Assembly: GCF_010669125.1 (NCBI RefSeq)
Contig: NZ_CP048630.1
Location: forward strand, 2,244,001 to 2,308,000
DNA from: Ancylobacter pratisalsi
GTDB taxonomy: Bacteria; Pseudomonadota; Alphaproteobacteria; Rhizobiales; Xanthobacteraceae
Direction: 5' to 3'
DNA: 64,000 nt
The notes beneath the pieces are model-generated. The model did no database searches. It had not been told where the DNA came from and worked only from the letters and a program-made list of their open reading frames with translations. A program made the translations under genes and the position numbers. Shown one piece after another: positions 43,852-53,740 of this stretch; position 1 is the first letter of the stretch, and each line of letters starts with the position of its first letter.

Positions 43852-44814
43852 ATGGATTTACGTCAGCTCAAGTACTTCGTTCAGATCGCCGAAAGCGGCA
43901 ATTTCTCCCGTGCCGCGGAGGTGCTGCGCATCGCCCAGCCCTCGCTCAGCCAGCAGATGAAGAATCTCGAGGACGAGCTGGGCGTCGACCTGCTGCTGCG
44001 CCATGCGCGCGGCGTCACCCCGACGGAGATCGGCCAGCAGTTCTACGAGCATGCGCGCCGGATCCTGCAGGAGGTCGAGCGCACCCGCGAGGTGGTGCGT
44101 TCGCAGACGCTGAACCCGTCCGGCAAGGTGTCGGTGGGCCTGCCGACCTCGGCATGTCGCGGTCTGTGCCTGCCGTTGATCAACGCCATGGCCGCGCGCC
44201 AGCCCAACCTCACGCTGCACATCGTCGAGGCGATGACCGGCTATCTCGACGATTTCATCCAGATGGGGCGGCTCGACGTCGCCCTGCTCTACGATCACAA
44301 GGCCTTCGAGCACGTCGCCTGGACCGAGATGATGGTGGAGGAGCTGATGCTGTTCGCCCCGCCCGACCACCCGGTGGTGGCGCAGGGGCAGGTCGTCTTC
44401 GCCGACATGTTCAAGCTGCCCATCGTCCTGCCCGGCGCGCCCAATGTGATGCGCACGGTGATCGAGCAGTTCGCCGCCCGCCATGATGTTATGCCCAACG
44501 CCCTGGCCTGCGACAGCCTTCCCGCGATTGCGCGCATGGTGGGTGACCGTCGGGCGCTGGCGGTGATGCCGCATTTCGCCTTCACCGACGAAATGGCGCG
44601 CGGCGAGATGGTGGCCATTCCCATTGTCGACCCGACACCGTCCTGGCGCCTGTCGGTGGTGGTCTCGCAGCGCACGATGAACCCGCGCGGCAGCGAGGCG
44701 GTGGCGAAGGTGCTGGCCGACGTCATCGCGGAGTTGGTGGGCGCCGGCATCTGGCACGCCAGGCTGCGCGGCGAACGGGCGCGGGGCGACCACGCCCGCG
44801 CTGCGCTGCGCTAG
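43852..44814 (+). CDS. LysR-family regulator of the amide-type importer operon
   Basis: A 320-residue LysR protein. The N-terminal helix-turn-helix (RQLKYFVQIAESGNFSRAAEVL, then QPSLSQQMKNLEDELG) and a periplasmic-binding-like effector domain place it nearest the Nac/Cbl-like group. Position opposite the receptor gene suggests it activates the 43.5-36.6 kb operon. The C-terminal 20 residues are basic and unconserved-looking. Confidence 0.9.
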   Translation: MDLRQLKYFVQIAESGNFSRAAEVLRIAQPSLSQQMKNLEDELGVDLLLRHARGVTPTEIGQQFYEHARRILQEVERTREVVRSQTLNPSGKVSVGLPTSACRGLCLPLINAMAARQPNLTLHIVEAMTGYLDDFIQMGRLDVALLYDHKAFEHVAWTEMMVEELMLFAPPDHPVVAQGQVVFADMFKLPIVLPGAPNVMRTVIEQFAARHDVMPNALACDSLPAIARMVGDRRALAVMPHFAFTDEMARGEMVAIPIVDPTPSWRLSVVVSQRTMNPRGSEAVAKVLADVIAELVGAGIWHARLRGERARGDHARAALR

Positions 44815-44947
44815 CACGCTCGTGGGCTCATCCTTTTGGACATCGGCCCGTCCTCCGTGGAATTGCGCCTTGCCGGGAGCGTGCGCGCTGTCGCACCCTG
44901 ACATGGGAACACACCCCATCGCCCGCCCTCTCGACCGGATCTCCCCT

Positions 44948-45931
44948 ATGAGCTCACGTCCCCACCTGCCCATCATTCCGGCGGCCTTTTTTGGCATGGT
45001 GCTCGGTCTTGCCGGGCTCGGGGGAAGCTGGCGCGCCGCCCATGTCGCGTGGGGACTGCCGACAGTAATCGGCGAAGCCCTGATGGCGGTGGCCGCGCTG
45101 GTCTGGGCGGTGCTGATCGTTCTCTACGCCTGGAAATGGATCGCGGCGCGGCCGGCGGCGCGGGCGGAAGTCGCCCATCCGGTGCAGTGTTGCTTCGTCG
45201 GCCTGATCGGGGTCGCCACCATGCTGGTCGCGGGCGGTGTGGCGCCCTATTCGCGCGATCTGGCGCTGCTGCTCTACTGGCCGGGCTGCGCCTTCACCTT
45301 CGGCTTCGCCATCTGGCGCACCGGCGGGCTGTGGCTTGGCGAGCGCGATCCCGGTCATTCGACGCCGGTGCTCTATCTGCCCACCGTGGCCGGTAGCTTC
45401 GTCAGCGGAACGATCGGCGCCGCGCTCGGCCTGGGCGATTTCGGCCAGTACTGTTTCGGCGCCGGCCTGTTCGGCTGGTTCGCCATCGAATCCGTGCTGC
45501 TGCACCGCATGCTGACGGCGCCGAACATGGCGAGCGCGCTGCGCCCCACGCTCGGCATTCAACTCGCCCCGCCGGTGGTGGGCGCCGTCACCCTGATCGC
45601 GATCGCGCCGAACGCGCCCTTCGTCTTCGCCCACGCGATGGTCGGCTATGGCGTGATGCAGACGCTGATCGTGCTGCGCCTCCTGCCGTGGATCCTGAAG
45701 GAGCCTTTCGCCCCGTCCTACTGGGCCTTCACCTTCGGCGTGACCGCGCTGGCCACCGCGCCGATCCGCCTTGTGGGTCTGGGCGACAGCGGCACGGTGA
45801 GTGTCCTCGCCCCGGTCCTGTTCGTGTTCGCCAATGGCGTGGTGCTGGCCGTCGCGGCGGGCACCCTCATACGCGCCGCGCAGGGCCGTCTGATCCCGGC
45901 ACCCGCGCCGCCGGCGGCACCCGCGCGCTGA
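44948..45931 (+). CDS. TehA/SLAC1-family anion channel or dicarboxylate carrier (TDT family)
   Basis: A 327-residue inner-membrane protein with ten hydrophobic segments and the SLAC1/TehA pattern: HLPIIPAAFFGMVLGLAGLGG at the first helix, and paired helical hairpins around a pore. Members pass anions, malate or sulfite; some give tellurite resistance. The ATG at 44948 is chosen as it directly precedes the conserved region; the frame extends to 44822 unconserved. No TehB gene is adjacent. It is 133 bases after the LysR gene, same strand. Confidence 0.83.
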   Translation: MSSRPHLPIIPAAFFGMVLGLAGLGGSWRAAHVAWGLPTVIGEALMAVAALVWAVLIVLYAWKWIAARPAARAEVAHPVQCCFVGLIGVATMLVAGGVAPYSRDLALLLYWPGCAFTFGFAIWRTGGLWLGERDPGHSTPVLYLPTVAGSFVSGTIGAALGLGDFGQYCFGAGLFGWFAIESVLLHRMLTAPNMASALRPTLGIQLAPPVVGAVTLIAIAPNAPFVFAHAMVGYGVMQTLIVLRLLPWILKEPFAPSYWAFTFGVTALATAPIRLVGLGDSGTVSVLAPVLFVFANGVVLAVAAGTLIRAAQGRLIPAPAPPAAPAR

Positions 45932-46164
45932 AGGGGCGCACGCCCACATCCCTCGAAGCTCCTGCAACGAACGCGATTCGCCTCGTCGAGCCCCTGCCGA
46001 TGGACGCCCTGCGCGCCCGCGCGATCTTCTGCTCTGTATGGGGGCCGTCCCGGTCAATCCGCGACGCGGTTTTCCATGCCGGCAGCGTCGATCGGCCATT
46101 CCGGAAAGGCGGGCAGCAGCCTCTCGGTGCATGGGGGGCGGATGTTCGGCGACCCGCCGCTCGC

Positions 46165-47094
46165 TCAGCTGTCGGCGGCGTCACGGTCGGCGCGCATCTC
46201 GCGCTCGATCCAGTCGATCAGGTCGCACGCGGCGGGTGAGGGGTCGGGGCCCGGGCGCAGCCAGTAGCCATGGTCCGCGCGCACCAGCGGCGGGCCGATG
46301 GCGACCAGCGTGCCGTCGGCCAGCGCGCCGTCGATGAGGCCGGCCCAGCCAAGCGCCACGCCCTGATCGGCGATGGCGGCCTGCACCACCAGCCCGTAGG
46401 TGTTGAGGCTGAGATCATTCGAGCTGGGCTGGCGGGCGAGGCCGTTCGCCGCGAACCAGTCTGCCCAGCCGAACCAGCGTGGGCGCGGCGTACTCTCCAG
46501 ATGCAGCAGGGGCAGCGCGCCGATGCGTCCCGGCTCGGTCCCCAGCTGATGGCGCGCGGCGAAGCGCGGCCCGCAGACCGGCACCACCCGCTCCTCCAGA
46601 AGCTGGGTCGCATGGGCTGGAAAGTCGGTACGCGCGCCGAACAGCACCGCCACATCCTCGGCATCGTCGCCGCGCGGGTCGGTGGACGCCGAGGCGATGA
46701 CGTGGACCTCGGTGTCGGGGCGCACCCGCCGGAAGGCGGCGACACGCGGCATCATCCAGAACGAGGCGAAGCCGTAATCGGTGAACAGCCGCACCACGGG
46801 GCGCCGGTTCATGCGGCGAATGGCGCGGGCGGCAATGTCCAGTTCGCCCACCGCCGCCGCTGCCGCCCGATACAGCGTCTGCCCGGGGGGCGCGAGCGTG
46901 CTGCCCCGGTGCCCGCGCAGCAGCAGCGGCGTGCCGAGCTGCTCTTCCAGCATGCGCATGGTGTAGCTGACCGCCGGTTGGGACAGGCCGAGTTCCCGCG
47001 CGGCCATGGTCAGGCTGCCGAGCCGGCCGACGGCCTCGAAGACCCGGATCCAGCCAAGATCCAGCGGACGCTCGGACAAGGGGCGTTCAGACAT
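46165..47094 (-). CDS. LysR-family regulator, choline-sulfate utilisation type
   Basis: A 309-residue LysR protein of the GcvA-like group (N-terminal WIRVFEAVGRLGSLTMAARELGLSQPAVS). It is divergent from the choline-binding protein and choline sulfatase genes, the arrangement of the choline-sulfate regulator known from other proteobacteria, so it probably controls them. The 153-bp gap contains a pair of GATATC sites. Confidence 0.87.
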   Translation of the reverse strand: MSERPLSERPLDLGWIRVFEAVGRLGSLTMAARELGLSQPAVSYTMRMLEEQLGTPLLLRGHRGSTLAPPGQTLYRAAAAAVGELDIAARAIRRMNRRPVVRLFTDYGFASFWMMPRVAAFRRVRPDTEVHVIASASTDPRGDDAEDVAVLFGARTDFPAHATQLLEERVVPVCGPRFAARHQLGTEPGRIGALPLLHLESTPRPRWFGWADWFAANGLARQPSSNDLSLNTYGLVVQAAIADQGVALGWAGLIDGALADGTLVAIGPPLVRADHGYWLRPGPDPSPAACDLIDWIEREMRADRDAADS

Positions 47095-47110
47095 AAACTT
47101 CTTCTATGGC

Positions 47111-47149
47111 AGATATCGAAAAATGGCGGCTTCACAGCCTTTGATATCT
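47111..47149. promoter_or_regulatory. Paired AGATATC / GATATCT sites in the LysR-choX gap
   Basis: AGATATC at 47111-47117 and GATATCT at 47143-47149 form an inverted repeat. Each half contains the palindrome GATATC, 31 bp apart (three helical turns), with AAA and TTT symmetrically inside. Suits two LysR dimers on one face of the DNA. Confidence 0.5.
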
Positions 47150-47247
47150 AGATGTCTGATGGAGGGGAGATCAAGGGGAACCCAATGGCCGCCCAAGGCC
47201 GGCTCCTTGGCCGTGACACGCCTCGAAACCCTTCCAGAGGTATCCTC

Positions 47248-48201
47248 ATGACTCGCTCTCTCCTGGCGGCCGCCGCCCTCGCCCTTGCCGTGCTGTCTCC
47301 CCCGCTGCTGGCCGTTCCCGCGCGCGCGGACGCCCCCGGCTGCAAGACCATCCTGATGTCGGATCCGGGCTGGACCGACATCACATCCACCAATGCCATT
47401 GCCGGCGTCCTGCTCGACGGGCTTGGCTACGAGCAGGACGTGAAGACGCTGTCGGTGCCGATCGGCTACGAATCGATGAAGAACGGCAAGATCGACGTCT
47501 TCCTCGGCAACTGGATGCCGGCGCAAACCAAGTTCATCGACGCGCTCGATGCCGCGAAGGCGGTCGAGGTGCTCGCCACCAATCTCAAAGGCGCCAAGTT
47601 CACCCTCGCCGTACCCAGCTATGTCGCCGAAGGCGGGGTGAAGGATTTCAAGGATCTGGCCACCCATGCCGACAAGTTCGGCAGCCAGATCTACGGCATC
47701 GAACCGGGCGCGCCGGCGAATCAGAACATCCAGAAAATGATCGATTCCGGCGATTTCGACCTGAAGGGCTGGAAGCTGGTGGAATCGGGCGAGCAGGCCA
47801 TGCTGGCGCAGGTCAAGCGCGCCTCGAACGGCAAGGACTGGATCGTCTTCCTCGCCTGGGCGCCCCATCCGATGAACGAGACCTTCGACCTTACCTATCT
47901 CTCCGGTGGCGACGCCTATTTCGGACCGGATTTCGGCGGCGCGAGTGTGCGCACGCTCGCCCGCGCCGGCTGGGCTGCCGATTGTCCGAATGCGGCCAGG
48001 CTGTTCACCAACCTGATCTTCGACCTGCCGATGGAAAACGCCATGATGGGCATGATCCTCAACGACGGCAAGGAGCCGGCCGCCGCCGCGAAGGCGTGGC
48101 TGAAGGGGCATCCGGACGCGCTGACACCGTGGCTGGAAGGCGTCACCACCTTCGACGGCAAGCCGGGTCTCGGCGCGGTCAAGGCCTCGCTGGGCCTGTG
48201 A
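47248..48201 (+). CDS. choX: Choline ABC transporter substrate-binding protein
   Basis: A 317-residue periplasmic receptor with a Sec signal peptide (cleaved near ARAD, residue 28). The OpuAC-type fold shows the choline-box features: DPGWTDITSTNAIAG, DVFLGNWMPAQ and IVFLAWAPHPMN, with the aromatic residues that cage quaternary amines. AGAGG precedes the ATG at 47248. No ChoW permease or ChoV ATPase lies in the window, so it must use a transporter encoded elsewhere. It is 103 bases upstream of the choline sulfatase gene. Confidence 0.9.
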   Translation: MTRSLLAAAALALAVLSPPLLAVPARADAPGCKTILMSDPGWTDITSTNAIAGVLLDGLGYEQDVKTLSVPIGYESMKNGKIDVFLGNWMPAQTKFIDALDAAKAVEVLATNLKGAKFTLAVPSYVAEGGVKDFKDLATHADKFGSQIYGIEPGAPANQNIQKMIDSGDFDLKGWKLVESGEQAMLAQVKRASNGKDWIVFLAWAPHPMNETFDLTYLSGGDAYFGPDFGGASVRTLARAGWAADCPNAARLFTNLIFDLPMENAMMGMILNDGKEPAAAAKAWLKGHPDALTPWLEGVTTFDGKPGLGAVKASLGL

Positions 48202-48304
48202 GCGGGAAGGGGCGGCCATGCGCCGCCCTTTCCTGTCCGCGCCGCAATCGCCGTCGCCCGTCCGCCCGTTTCCGCATCAATCACCGTGCTGCCAAGTTGC
48301 TGTC

Positions 48305-49825
48305 ATGCCCGCTTCGCGTCCCAATATTCTCATCCTGATGGTCGACCAGCTCAACGGGACGCTGTTCCCCGACGGGCCGGCGGCGTTTCTCCACGCCCCG
48401 CATCTGAAGGCGCTGGCCGCCCGTTCGGCGCGCTTCGCCAACACCTATACGGCGAGCCCGCTCTGTGCGCCCGCGCGGGCCTCCTTCATGTCGGGCCAGC
48501 TACCGAGCCGCACCCGCGTCTATGACAACGCGGCCGAGTTCGCCTCCGATGTGCCGACCTATGCCCATCATCTGCGCCGCGCCGGTTATCACACCGCCTT
48601 GTCGGGCAAGATGCACTTTGTCGGCCCGGACCAGCTGCACGGCTTCGAGGAGCGGCTGACGACGGACATCTACCCCGCCGATTTTGGCTGGACGCCGGAC
48701 TACACCCGGCCGGGCGAGCGCATCGACTGGTGGTACCACAACCTCGGCTCCGTCACCGGGGCGGGCGTCGCCGAGATCACCAATCAGCTCGAATATGACG
48801 ACGAGGTAGCCTATCACGCCGGGCGCAAGCTCTATGACCTCGCCCGTGGCCATGACGTGCGGCCCTGGTGTCTCACCGTCAGCTTCACCCACCCGCACGA
48901 CCCCTATGTGGCCCGGCAGCGCTTCTGGGACCTTTACGAGACCTGCCCCGCGCTCGATCCGGTGGTGCCGCCCATCCCCTTCGAGGTGCAGGATCCCCAC
49001 ACACAGCGCCTGATGCTGGCGAGCGACCATGCCGCCAGCCCTGTCGGCGAGGAGGATGTGCGCCGGGCGCGGCGCGCCTATTTCGCCAACATCTCCTATA
49101 TCGATGAGAAGATCGGCGAGCTTCTCGACATTCTCGAACGCTGCCGGATGGCTGAGGACACTGTCATCGTCTTCGTCTCCGACCATGGCGACATGCTCGG
49201 CGAGCGCGGGATGTGGTTCAAGATGAGCTTCCTCGAAGGCTCGGCGCGGGTGCCGCTGATGATCGCCGCCCCCGGACTGCCCGCCGGCCGCGTCGACACC
49301 CCCGTCTCGACGCTCGACGTGCTCCCGACCCTGGCCGAGCTTGCCGAGCTCGATCTCTCCCGCGTCCTGCCCTGGACGGATGGCGAAAGCCTCGTTCCGG
49401 TGGCCAGCGGACGGGGCTCGCGGGGGCCGGTGCCGATGGAATACGCCGCCGAGGGGTCCTATGCGCCGCTGATCGCCCTGCGCGAGGGGCCCTGGAAGCT
49501 GGTGCTGTGCGATCTCGATCCCACGATCCTCACCAACCTCGATGAGGATCCACACGAGCTGGTCAATCGTTCTCACGATCCATCCTGTGCAGTGAGGCTC
49601 GCGGCCCTCACGGAGGCGATGCGCGCGCGCTGGAATCTCGCCCGATTCGACGCCGAGGTGCGGGCCAGCCAGGCCCGCCGGCACGTCGTCTACGAGGCTC
49701 TTCGCAACGGCGCCTACTACCCGTGGGACTTCCAGCCCCTGCAGCGCGCGTCCGAGCGCTACATGCGCAACCATATGGATCTCAACATAGTCGAGGATTC
49801 CCAGCGTTTCCCGCGGGGCGAATAG
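48305..49825 (+). CDS. betC: Choline sulfatase
   Basis: A 506-residue type I sulfatase that hydrolyses choline-O-sulfate to choline and sulfate. The formylglycine signature CAPAR (Cys54-Arg58) lies in SPLCAPARAS. Metal ligands are in the N-terminal MVDQLNG and in VSDHGDMLGERGMWFK; GKMHFVG carries the active-site Lys/His. The C-terminal extension typical of BetC is present. The start at 48305 fits the family N-terminus; an in-frame ATG at 48218 with AAGGGG upstream would add 29 residues. No signal peptide, so cytoplasmic. Confidence 0.93.
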   Translation: MPASRPNILILMVDQLNGTLFPDGPAAFLHAPHLKALAARSARFANTYTASPLCAPARASFMSGQLPSRTRVYDNAAEFASDVPTYAHHLRRAGYHTALSGKMHFVGPDQLHGFEERLTTDIYPADFGWTPDYTRPGERIDWWYHNLGSVTGAGVAEITNQLEYDDEVAYHAGRKLYDLARGHDVRPWCLTVSFTHPHDPYVARQRFWDLYETCPALDPVVPPIPFEVQDPHTQRLMLASDHAASPVGEEDVRRARRAYFANISYIDEKIGELLDILERCRMAEDTVIVFVSDHGDMLGERGMWFKMSFLEGSARVPLMIAAPGLPAGRVDTPVSTLDVLPTLAELAELDLSRVLPWTDGESLVPVASGRGSRGPVPMEYAAEGSYAPLIALREGPWKLVLCDLDPTILTNLDEDPHELVNRSHDPSCAVRLAALTEAMRARWNLARFDAEVRASQARRHVVYEALRNGAYYPWDFQPLQRASERYMRNHMDLNIVEDSQRFPRGE

Positions 49826-49886
49826 CCCGTGCTTTCCCGGCTGACGGGTCATTCCACCGGGAGGGAAAATTCACTACCGTGGCGGC

Positions 49887-51254
49887 ATGAAGGAACGATC
49901 TGATCGTGCCCGGGCGGGGACCTCTTCCGCCGCAGGGCTGACCCGCCGCCATTTCCTTGCCGCCGCCTCCACTTCGGTGATCGCGGGACCGGCCTTTGCG
50001 CAGGCCGGTGCGACCGATGTCGACGTCGCCATCGTCGGGGGTGGCGCGGCGGGTATCGCGGCGGCGCGCAAGATTGCCGAGTCCGGTCGCAGCTACGTGG
50101 TGCTCGAAGCTGGTCCCCGCCTTGGCGGGCGGGCGCGCACGGTGGAAGCTCTCGGCATGGAGGTCGATCTCGGTTGCGGCCTGATTTCGCGCGATTTCGC
50201 GCCGCTGATGGCGGCTGCCGAAGGCGTGAACGTCACCATCGCCGACCTGCCGCCCGGCCCGCGGCTCTTTGTGGAGCGGCAGGACAGCAAGGAAAGCGCC
50301 TATGACGGCTTCCTGTCCACGCTCGGCCGGGCGCGGCAGGACATCCGCGCCGCCGCCTTTGCCGGCAAGGACGTCGCGGCGGCCTCGGTCGTGCCGTCGG
50401 CCGGCGCATGGGCGGGTCTGGCGGCCGACGTCATCGGACCATTGAGCGTCGGACGCGGGCTCAAGACCCTGTCGACGCTGGATCTTGCGCTGCGCTCCCC
50501 ACCGATCGACGACGCCACCAGTCCGATTGGCATCGGCGCGCTGCTGCAGACCCTCAGTGCCTGGCTCAACGTGCAGACCGACGCGCCGGTAACCCTCATC
50601 ACCCATGCCGGCCGCGTTCATACGTTAAGCGTGAAGGGCCAGCGCGGGGTGATCCGCGCCCGCGCGATCATTCTCGCGGTGCCGGCGCCGGTCATTGCGT
50701 CGGGGGGGATCAAGTTCAATCCCCCGTTGCCGAAACGCCTTGGCGCAGCCTTTGACGATTGCCCAGCGGGCGACATCGAGCAGGTCGCCTTCCGGCTGGC
50801 CGCGGATCCGCTGCGGCTGCAGCCTGACGAGCGCATCCTTCCCCGGGTCGTCGGCACTCCGGCCATCCTGCGCGGGCGGGTCAATGGAAGCGATCTCCAC
50901 ATTCTCACCTTCGGCGACGCGGCGGCTCGCGAGATCGCCGAGAAGGGCGAGGAGGCGGGATTGCGCCTTGCCCGCGCTTTCATGGCGGAGGCGTTCGGTC
51001 TGGAGCCGGAGGCCATTTCCGCTGTTGCCTGCTCAGCCTGGGCGACCGATCCCCTGATCCAGGGCGCAATGGTCGCCGCCGCGCCGGGCAAGAGTGCCCA
51101 GCGCCGTCTGTTCGAGGAGCCGGTTCAAACCCGCATCTTCCTTGCCGGCGAGTACACCTCGACATCGGCGTGGGGTTCGCTTGCCGGCGCCTGGCAGTCC
51201 GGCGAGGTTGCCGCCGCCAAGGCCCTGCGCCTCGTCGGCGGCGGCCCGGCCTGA
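49887..51254 (+). CDS. Tat-exported FAD-dependent amine oxidase/NAD(P)-binding flavoprotein
   Basis: A 455-residue flavoprotein. A twin-arginine signal (LTRRHFLAAAS, residues 18-28) ends near FAQA (about 39). The FAD motif is VAIVGGGAAGIAAARKIAESG followed by VLEAGPRLGGRART, typical of monoamine-oxidase-like proteins. The C-terminal FAD contact IFLAGEYTSTSAWGSLAGAWQSG is also present. The substrate is unknown; it acts in the periplasm. It sits 61 bases after betC, so a link to choline-derived amines is possible but unproven. Confidence 0.85.
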   Translation: MKERSDRARAGTSSAAGLTRRHFLAAASTSVIAGPAFAQAGATDVDVAIVGGGAAGIAAARKIAESGRSYVVLEAGPRLGGRARTVEALGMEVDLGCGLISRDFAPLMAAAEGVNVTIADLPPGPRLFVERQDSKESAYDGFLSTLGRARQDIRAAAFAGKDVAAASVVPSAGAWAGLAADVIGPLSVGRGLKTLSTLDLALRSPPIDDATSPIGIGALLQTLSAWLNVQTDAPVTLITHAGRVHTLSVKGQRGVIRARAIILAVPAPVIASGGIKFNPPLPKRLGAAFDDCPAGDIEQVAFRLAADPLRLQPDERILPRVVGTPAILRGRVNGSDLHILTFGDAAAREIAEKGEEAGLRLARAFMAEAFGLEPEAISAVACSAWATDPLIQGAMVAAAPGKSAQRRLFEEPVQTRIFLAGEYTSTSAWGSLAGAWQSGEVAAAKALRLVGGGPA

Positions 51255-51325
51255 GAGGCGGCCGGGCTCGTCTCCATTCGGTCCCGTTCCATGTCCGGAG
51301 GCACGTCCCGGGCATGAAGCGCCGT

Positions 51326-53731
51326 TTACCCGCGCAGGATGGCGCCGGTCTTCTTCGTCACCTCGGCGATGACCTTTGCCGCCACGGCCTCGATCTCGGC
51401 ATCGGTCATCGTCTTTTCGCGCGGCTGGAGCGTGACGGAGAGGGCGACCGACTTGGCATCCGCGTCGATGCCCGGTCCTTCATAAAGGTCGAACACGTTC
51501 ACCGCGGTGATCAGCTTGCGGTCGACGCCGGCCGCCGCCTTCACCATGTCGCCAGCCGCTACCGAGCGGGGCACCACGAAGGCGAAGTCGCGCTCCACAG
51601 GCTGGAACGCCGCCAGCTCCAGCAGCGGCTTCACCCGGGTCGGCTTGGCCTTGGCCGCGGGCACGCGGTCGAGCAGCACTTCGAAGCCGACGAGCGGACC
51701 ATCGACATCCATCGCCTCGATCACCGAAGGGTGCAACTCGCCGAAATGCCCGATGACATTGGCGCCGAGCCGGAACGTGCCGGAGCGCCCGGGATGGAAC
51801 CATGAGGGTGCATCGGTCGAGATCTGCAGATTGGCCACCGGCGCGCCGCAGGCCGCCAGCACCGCCAGCGCATCCGCCTTGGCGTCGAAGACATCGACCG
51901 GCAAGGTCTTGCCGGACCAGTGCCGCCCCGCGCCCGCCGGCTTGGCGAAAGCGCGGCGGATGCCCGTGGCGGCGATGAACTGGTCCTGCGGGCGATCGCC
52001 CTTGAAGACCTGGCCGACTTCGAACAGGGAAATGTCGCCGAGCCCGCGATCGGCGTTCGCCTGGGCGGAGCGGATCAATCCCGGCAGCAGGCTCGGGCGC
52101 ATGTCGGAGAGATCGGAAGCAATCGGATTGGCCAGCGCCAGCTCGGGCGCCCCGCCGCCGAACAGCTCCGCCTGCGCCTTCGGCACAAACGACCAGGTGA
52201 CCGCCTCGACAAGACCACGTGTGGCCAGCGCGCGCTTGGCCTTGCGTGTGCGCAGCTGGAGCGTGGTGAGCACCGGCTTGCGCGCCGTCTCGTTGCGCGG
52301 GAACGGTGTCGAGGGCACACGGTCGAGCCCGACGATGCGAATGACCTCTTCCACGAGATCCGCCTTGCCCTCGATATCGCCACGCCAGGAGGGAGGCGTC
52401 ACGCGCACCTCACCGGCGGAGCTTTCCACCGTGAAGCCGAGCTTGCGCAGCGTTTCCACCTGCTCGGCATCGCTCGCCACGAGCCCCGTGAGCTTTTCGG
52501 TAAGGCTGAGCGGGAAGTCGATGACCCGGCGCGCATCAGGGATCGCTCCTGCGAGCACCACCTCGGAGGGTTCCCCGCCGCACAGATCAAGGATCAGCCG
52601 CGTCGCCAGCTCCAGTCCCGGAAGGGTCATGGCCGGGTCGATGCCGCGCTCGAAACGGAAGCGGGCATCCGAGTTGAGTCCCAGCTTGCGCCCGGTGGAG
52701 GCGATGTTGATCGGCTCCCAAAGCGCGGATTCGACCAGAACGTCGGTGGTCGCTTCATCGCACCCGGACTCTTCGCCCCCCATCACACCAGCCAGCGATT
52801 CCACCGCGCGGTCATCGGCGATGACGCACATGGCGGGGTCGAGCGCATAGGTCTTGCCGTCCAGCGCGAGCAGGCTCTCGCCCGCCGTGGCGCGACGGAC
52901 CACAAGGTTGCCGTGTACCTTGCTGGCGTCGAAGACGTGGAGGGGCCGGTTCTGGTCGAAGGTGAGCAGGTTCGTCACGTCGACCAGCGCATTGATCGGA
53001 CGAAGGCCGATCGCGCGCAGCTTCGCCTGCAGCCAATCCGGCGAGGGCCCGTTCTTCACGCCGCGAATGAGACGCAGCCCGAAAGCGGGGCAGGGCGCAT
53101 CCTCGGCGATGGTGACGGAGACCGGGCAAGGGTAGGCGCCCTCGACGGGCTTGATCGCGTCCTCGACGAGAGTGCCGAGGCCGGCAGCGGCGAGGTCGCG
53201 GGCCACGCCATGGACGCCGAGACAATCGGCCCGGTTCGGCGTCACCGCGATCTCGATGACAGGGTCGTTGACGCCCAGCCAGTCGACATAGGTCGCGCCG
53301 ACCGGCGCGTCGTCCGGCAGGTCCAGGATGCCGTCATGGTCCTCGGAAAGCTCCAGCTCGGCGGAGGAGCACAGCATGCCCCGGCTTTCCACGCCACGGA
53401 TGGAGCCAACCCCGAGCGTGATGTCCTTGCCGGGAATGTAGGTGCCGGGAGGCGAGAACACGCTCTTCATGCCGGTGCGCGCATTCGGGGCACCGCACAC
53501 CACCTGCACGGGCTCGCCCGCGCCGGTATCGACCATGCAGACGCGCAGCTTGTCGGCGTTGGGGTGCTTCTCGGCGGAGATCACATAGGCGATGGTGAAG
53601 CCCTTGAGCTTGGCCGCCTTGTCCTCGACGCCCTCGACCTCAAGGCCGATCCGGTTCAGCGCATCGAGGATGTCCTCGAGCGTTGCCGTGGTGTCGAGGT
53701 GCTCCTTGAGCCAGGAGAGAGAGAATTTCAT
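51326..53731 (-). CDS. pheT: Phenylalanyl-tRNA synthetase beta subunit
   Basis: A complete 801-residue beta chain: EMAP/tRNA-binding OB domain (about 40-150), B3/B4 editing domain (about 210-370), B5 domain (about 400-475), catalytic-like core, and C-terminal FDX-ACB anticodon-binding domain (about 705-801). It forms the alpha2-beta2 enzyme with PheS. Separated from pheS by a small gene instead of following it directly. Confidence 0.96.
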   Translation of the reverse strand: MKFSLSWLKEHLDTTATLEDILDALNRIGLEVEGVEDKAAKLKGFTIAYVISAEKHPNADKLRVCMVDTGAGEPVQVVCGAPNARTGMKSVFSPPGTYIPGKDITLGVGSIRGVESRGMLCSSAELELSEDHDGILDLPDDAPVGATYVDWLGVNDPVIEIAVTPNRADCLGVHGVARDLAAAGLGTLVEDAIKPVEGAYPCPVSVTIAEDAPCPAFGLRLIRGVKNGPSPDWLQAKLRAIGLRPINALVDVTNLLTFDQNRPLHVFDASKVHGNLVVRRATAGESLLALDGKTYALDPAMCVIADDRAVESLAGVMGGEESGCDEATTDVLVESALWEPINIASTGRKLGLNSDARFRFERGIDPAMTLPGLELATRLILDLCGGEPSEVVLAGAIPDARRVIDFPLSLTEKLTGLVASDAEQVETLRKLGFTVESSAGEVRVTPPSWRGDIEGKADLVEEVIRIVGLDRVPSTPFPRNETARKPVLTTLQLRTRKAKRALATRGLVEAVTWSFVPKAQAELFGGGAPELALANPIASDLSDMRPSLLPGLIRSAQANADRGLGDISLFEVGQVFKGDRPQDQFIAATGIRRAFAKPAGAGRHWSGKTLPVDVFDAKADALAVLAACGAPVANLQISTDAPSWFHPGRSGTFRLGANVIGHFGELHPSVIEAMDVDGPLVGFEVLLDRVPAAKAKPTRVKPLLELAAFQPVERDFAFVVPRSVAAGDMVKAAAGVDRKLITAVNVFDLYEGPGIDADAKSVALSVTLQPREKTMTDAEIEAVAAKVIAEVTKKTGAILRG

Positions 53732-53740
53732 GGGACAGCC

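Noticed and set aside
44948..45931. Tellurite resistance function for the TehA-like protein and the TerB-like protein at 5783
   Set aside because: Neither has TehB, TerC or TerD partners nearby; family names do not imply tellurite as substrate.
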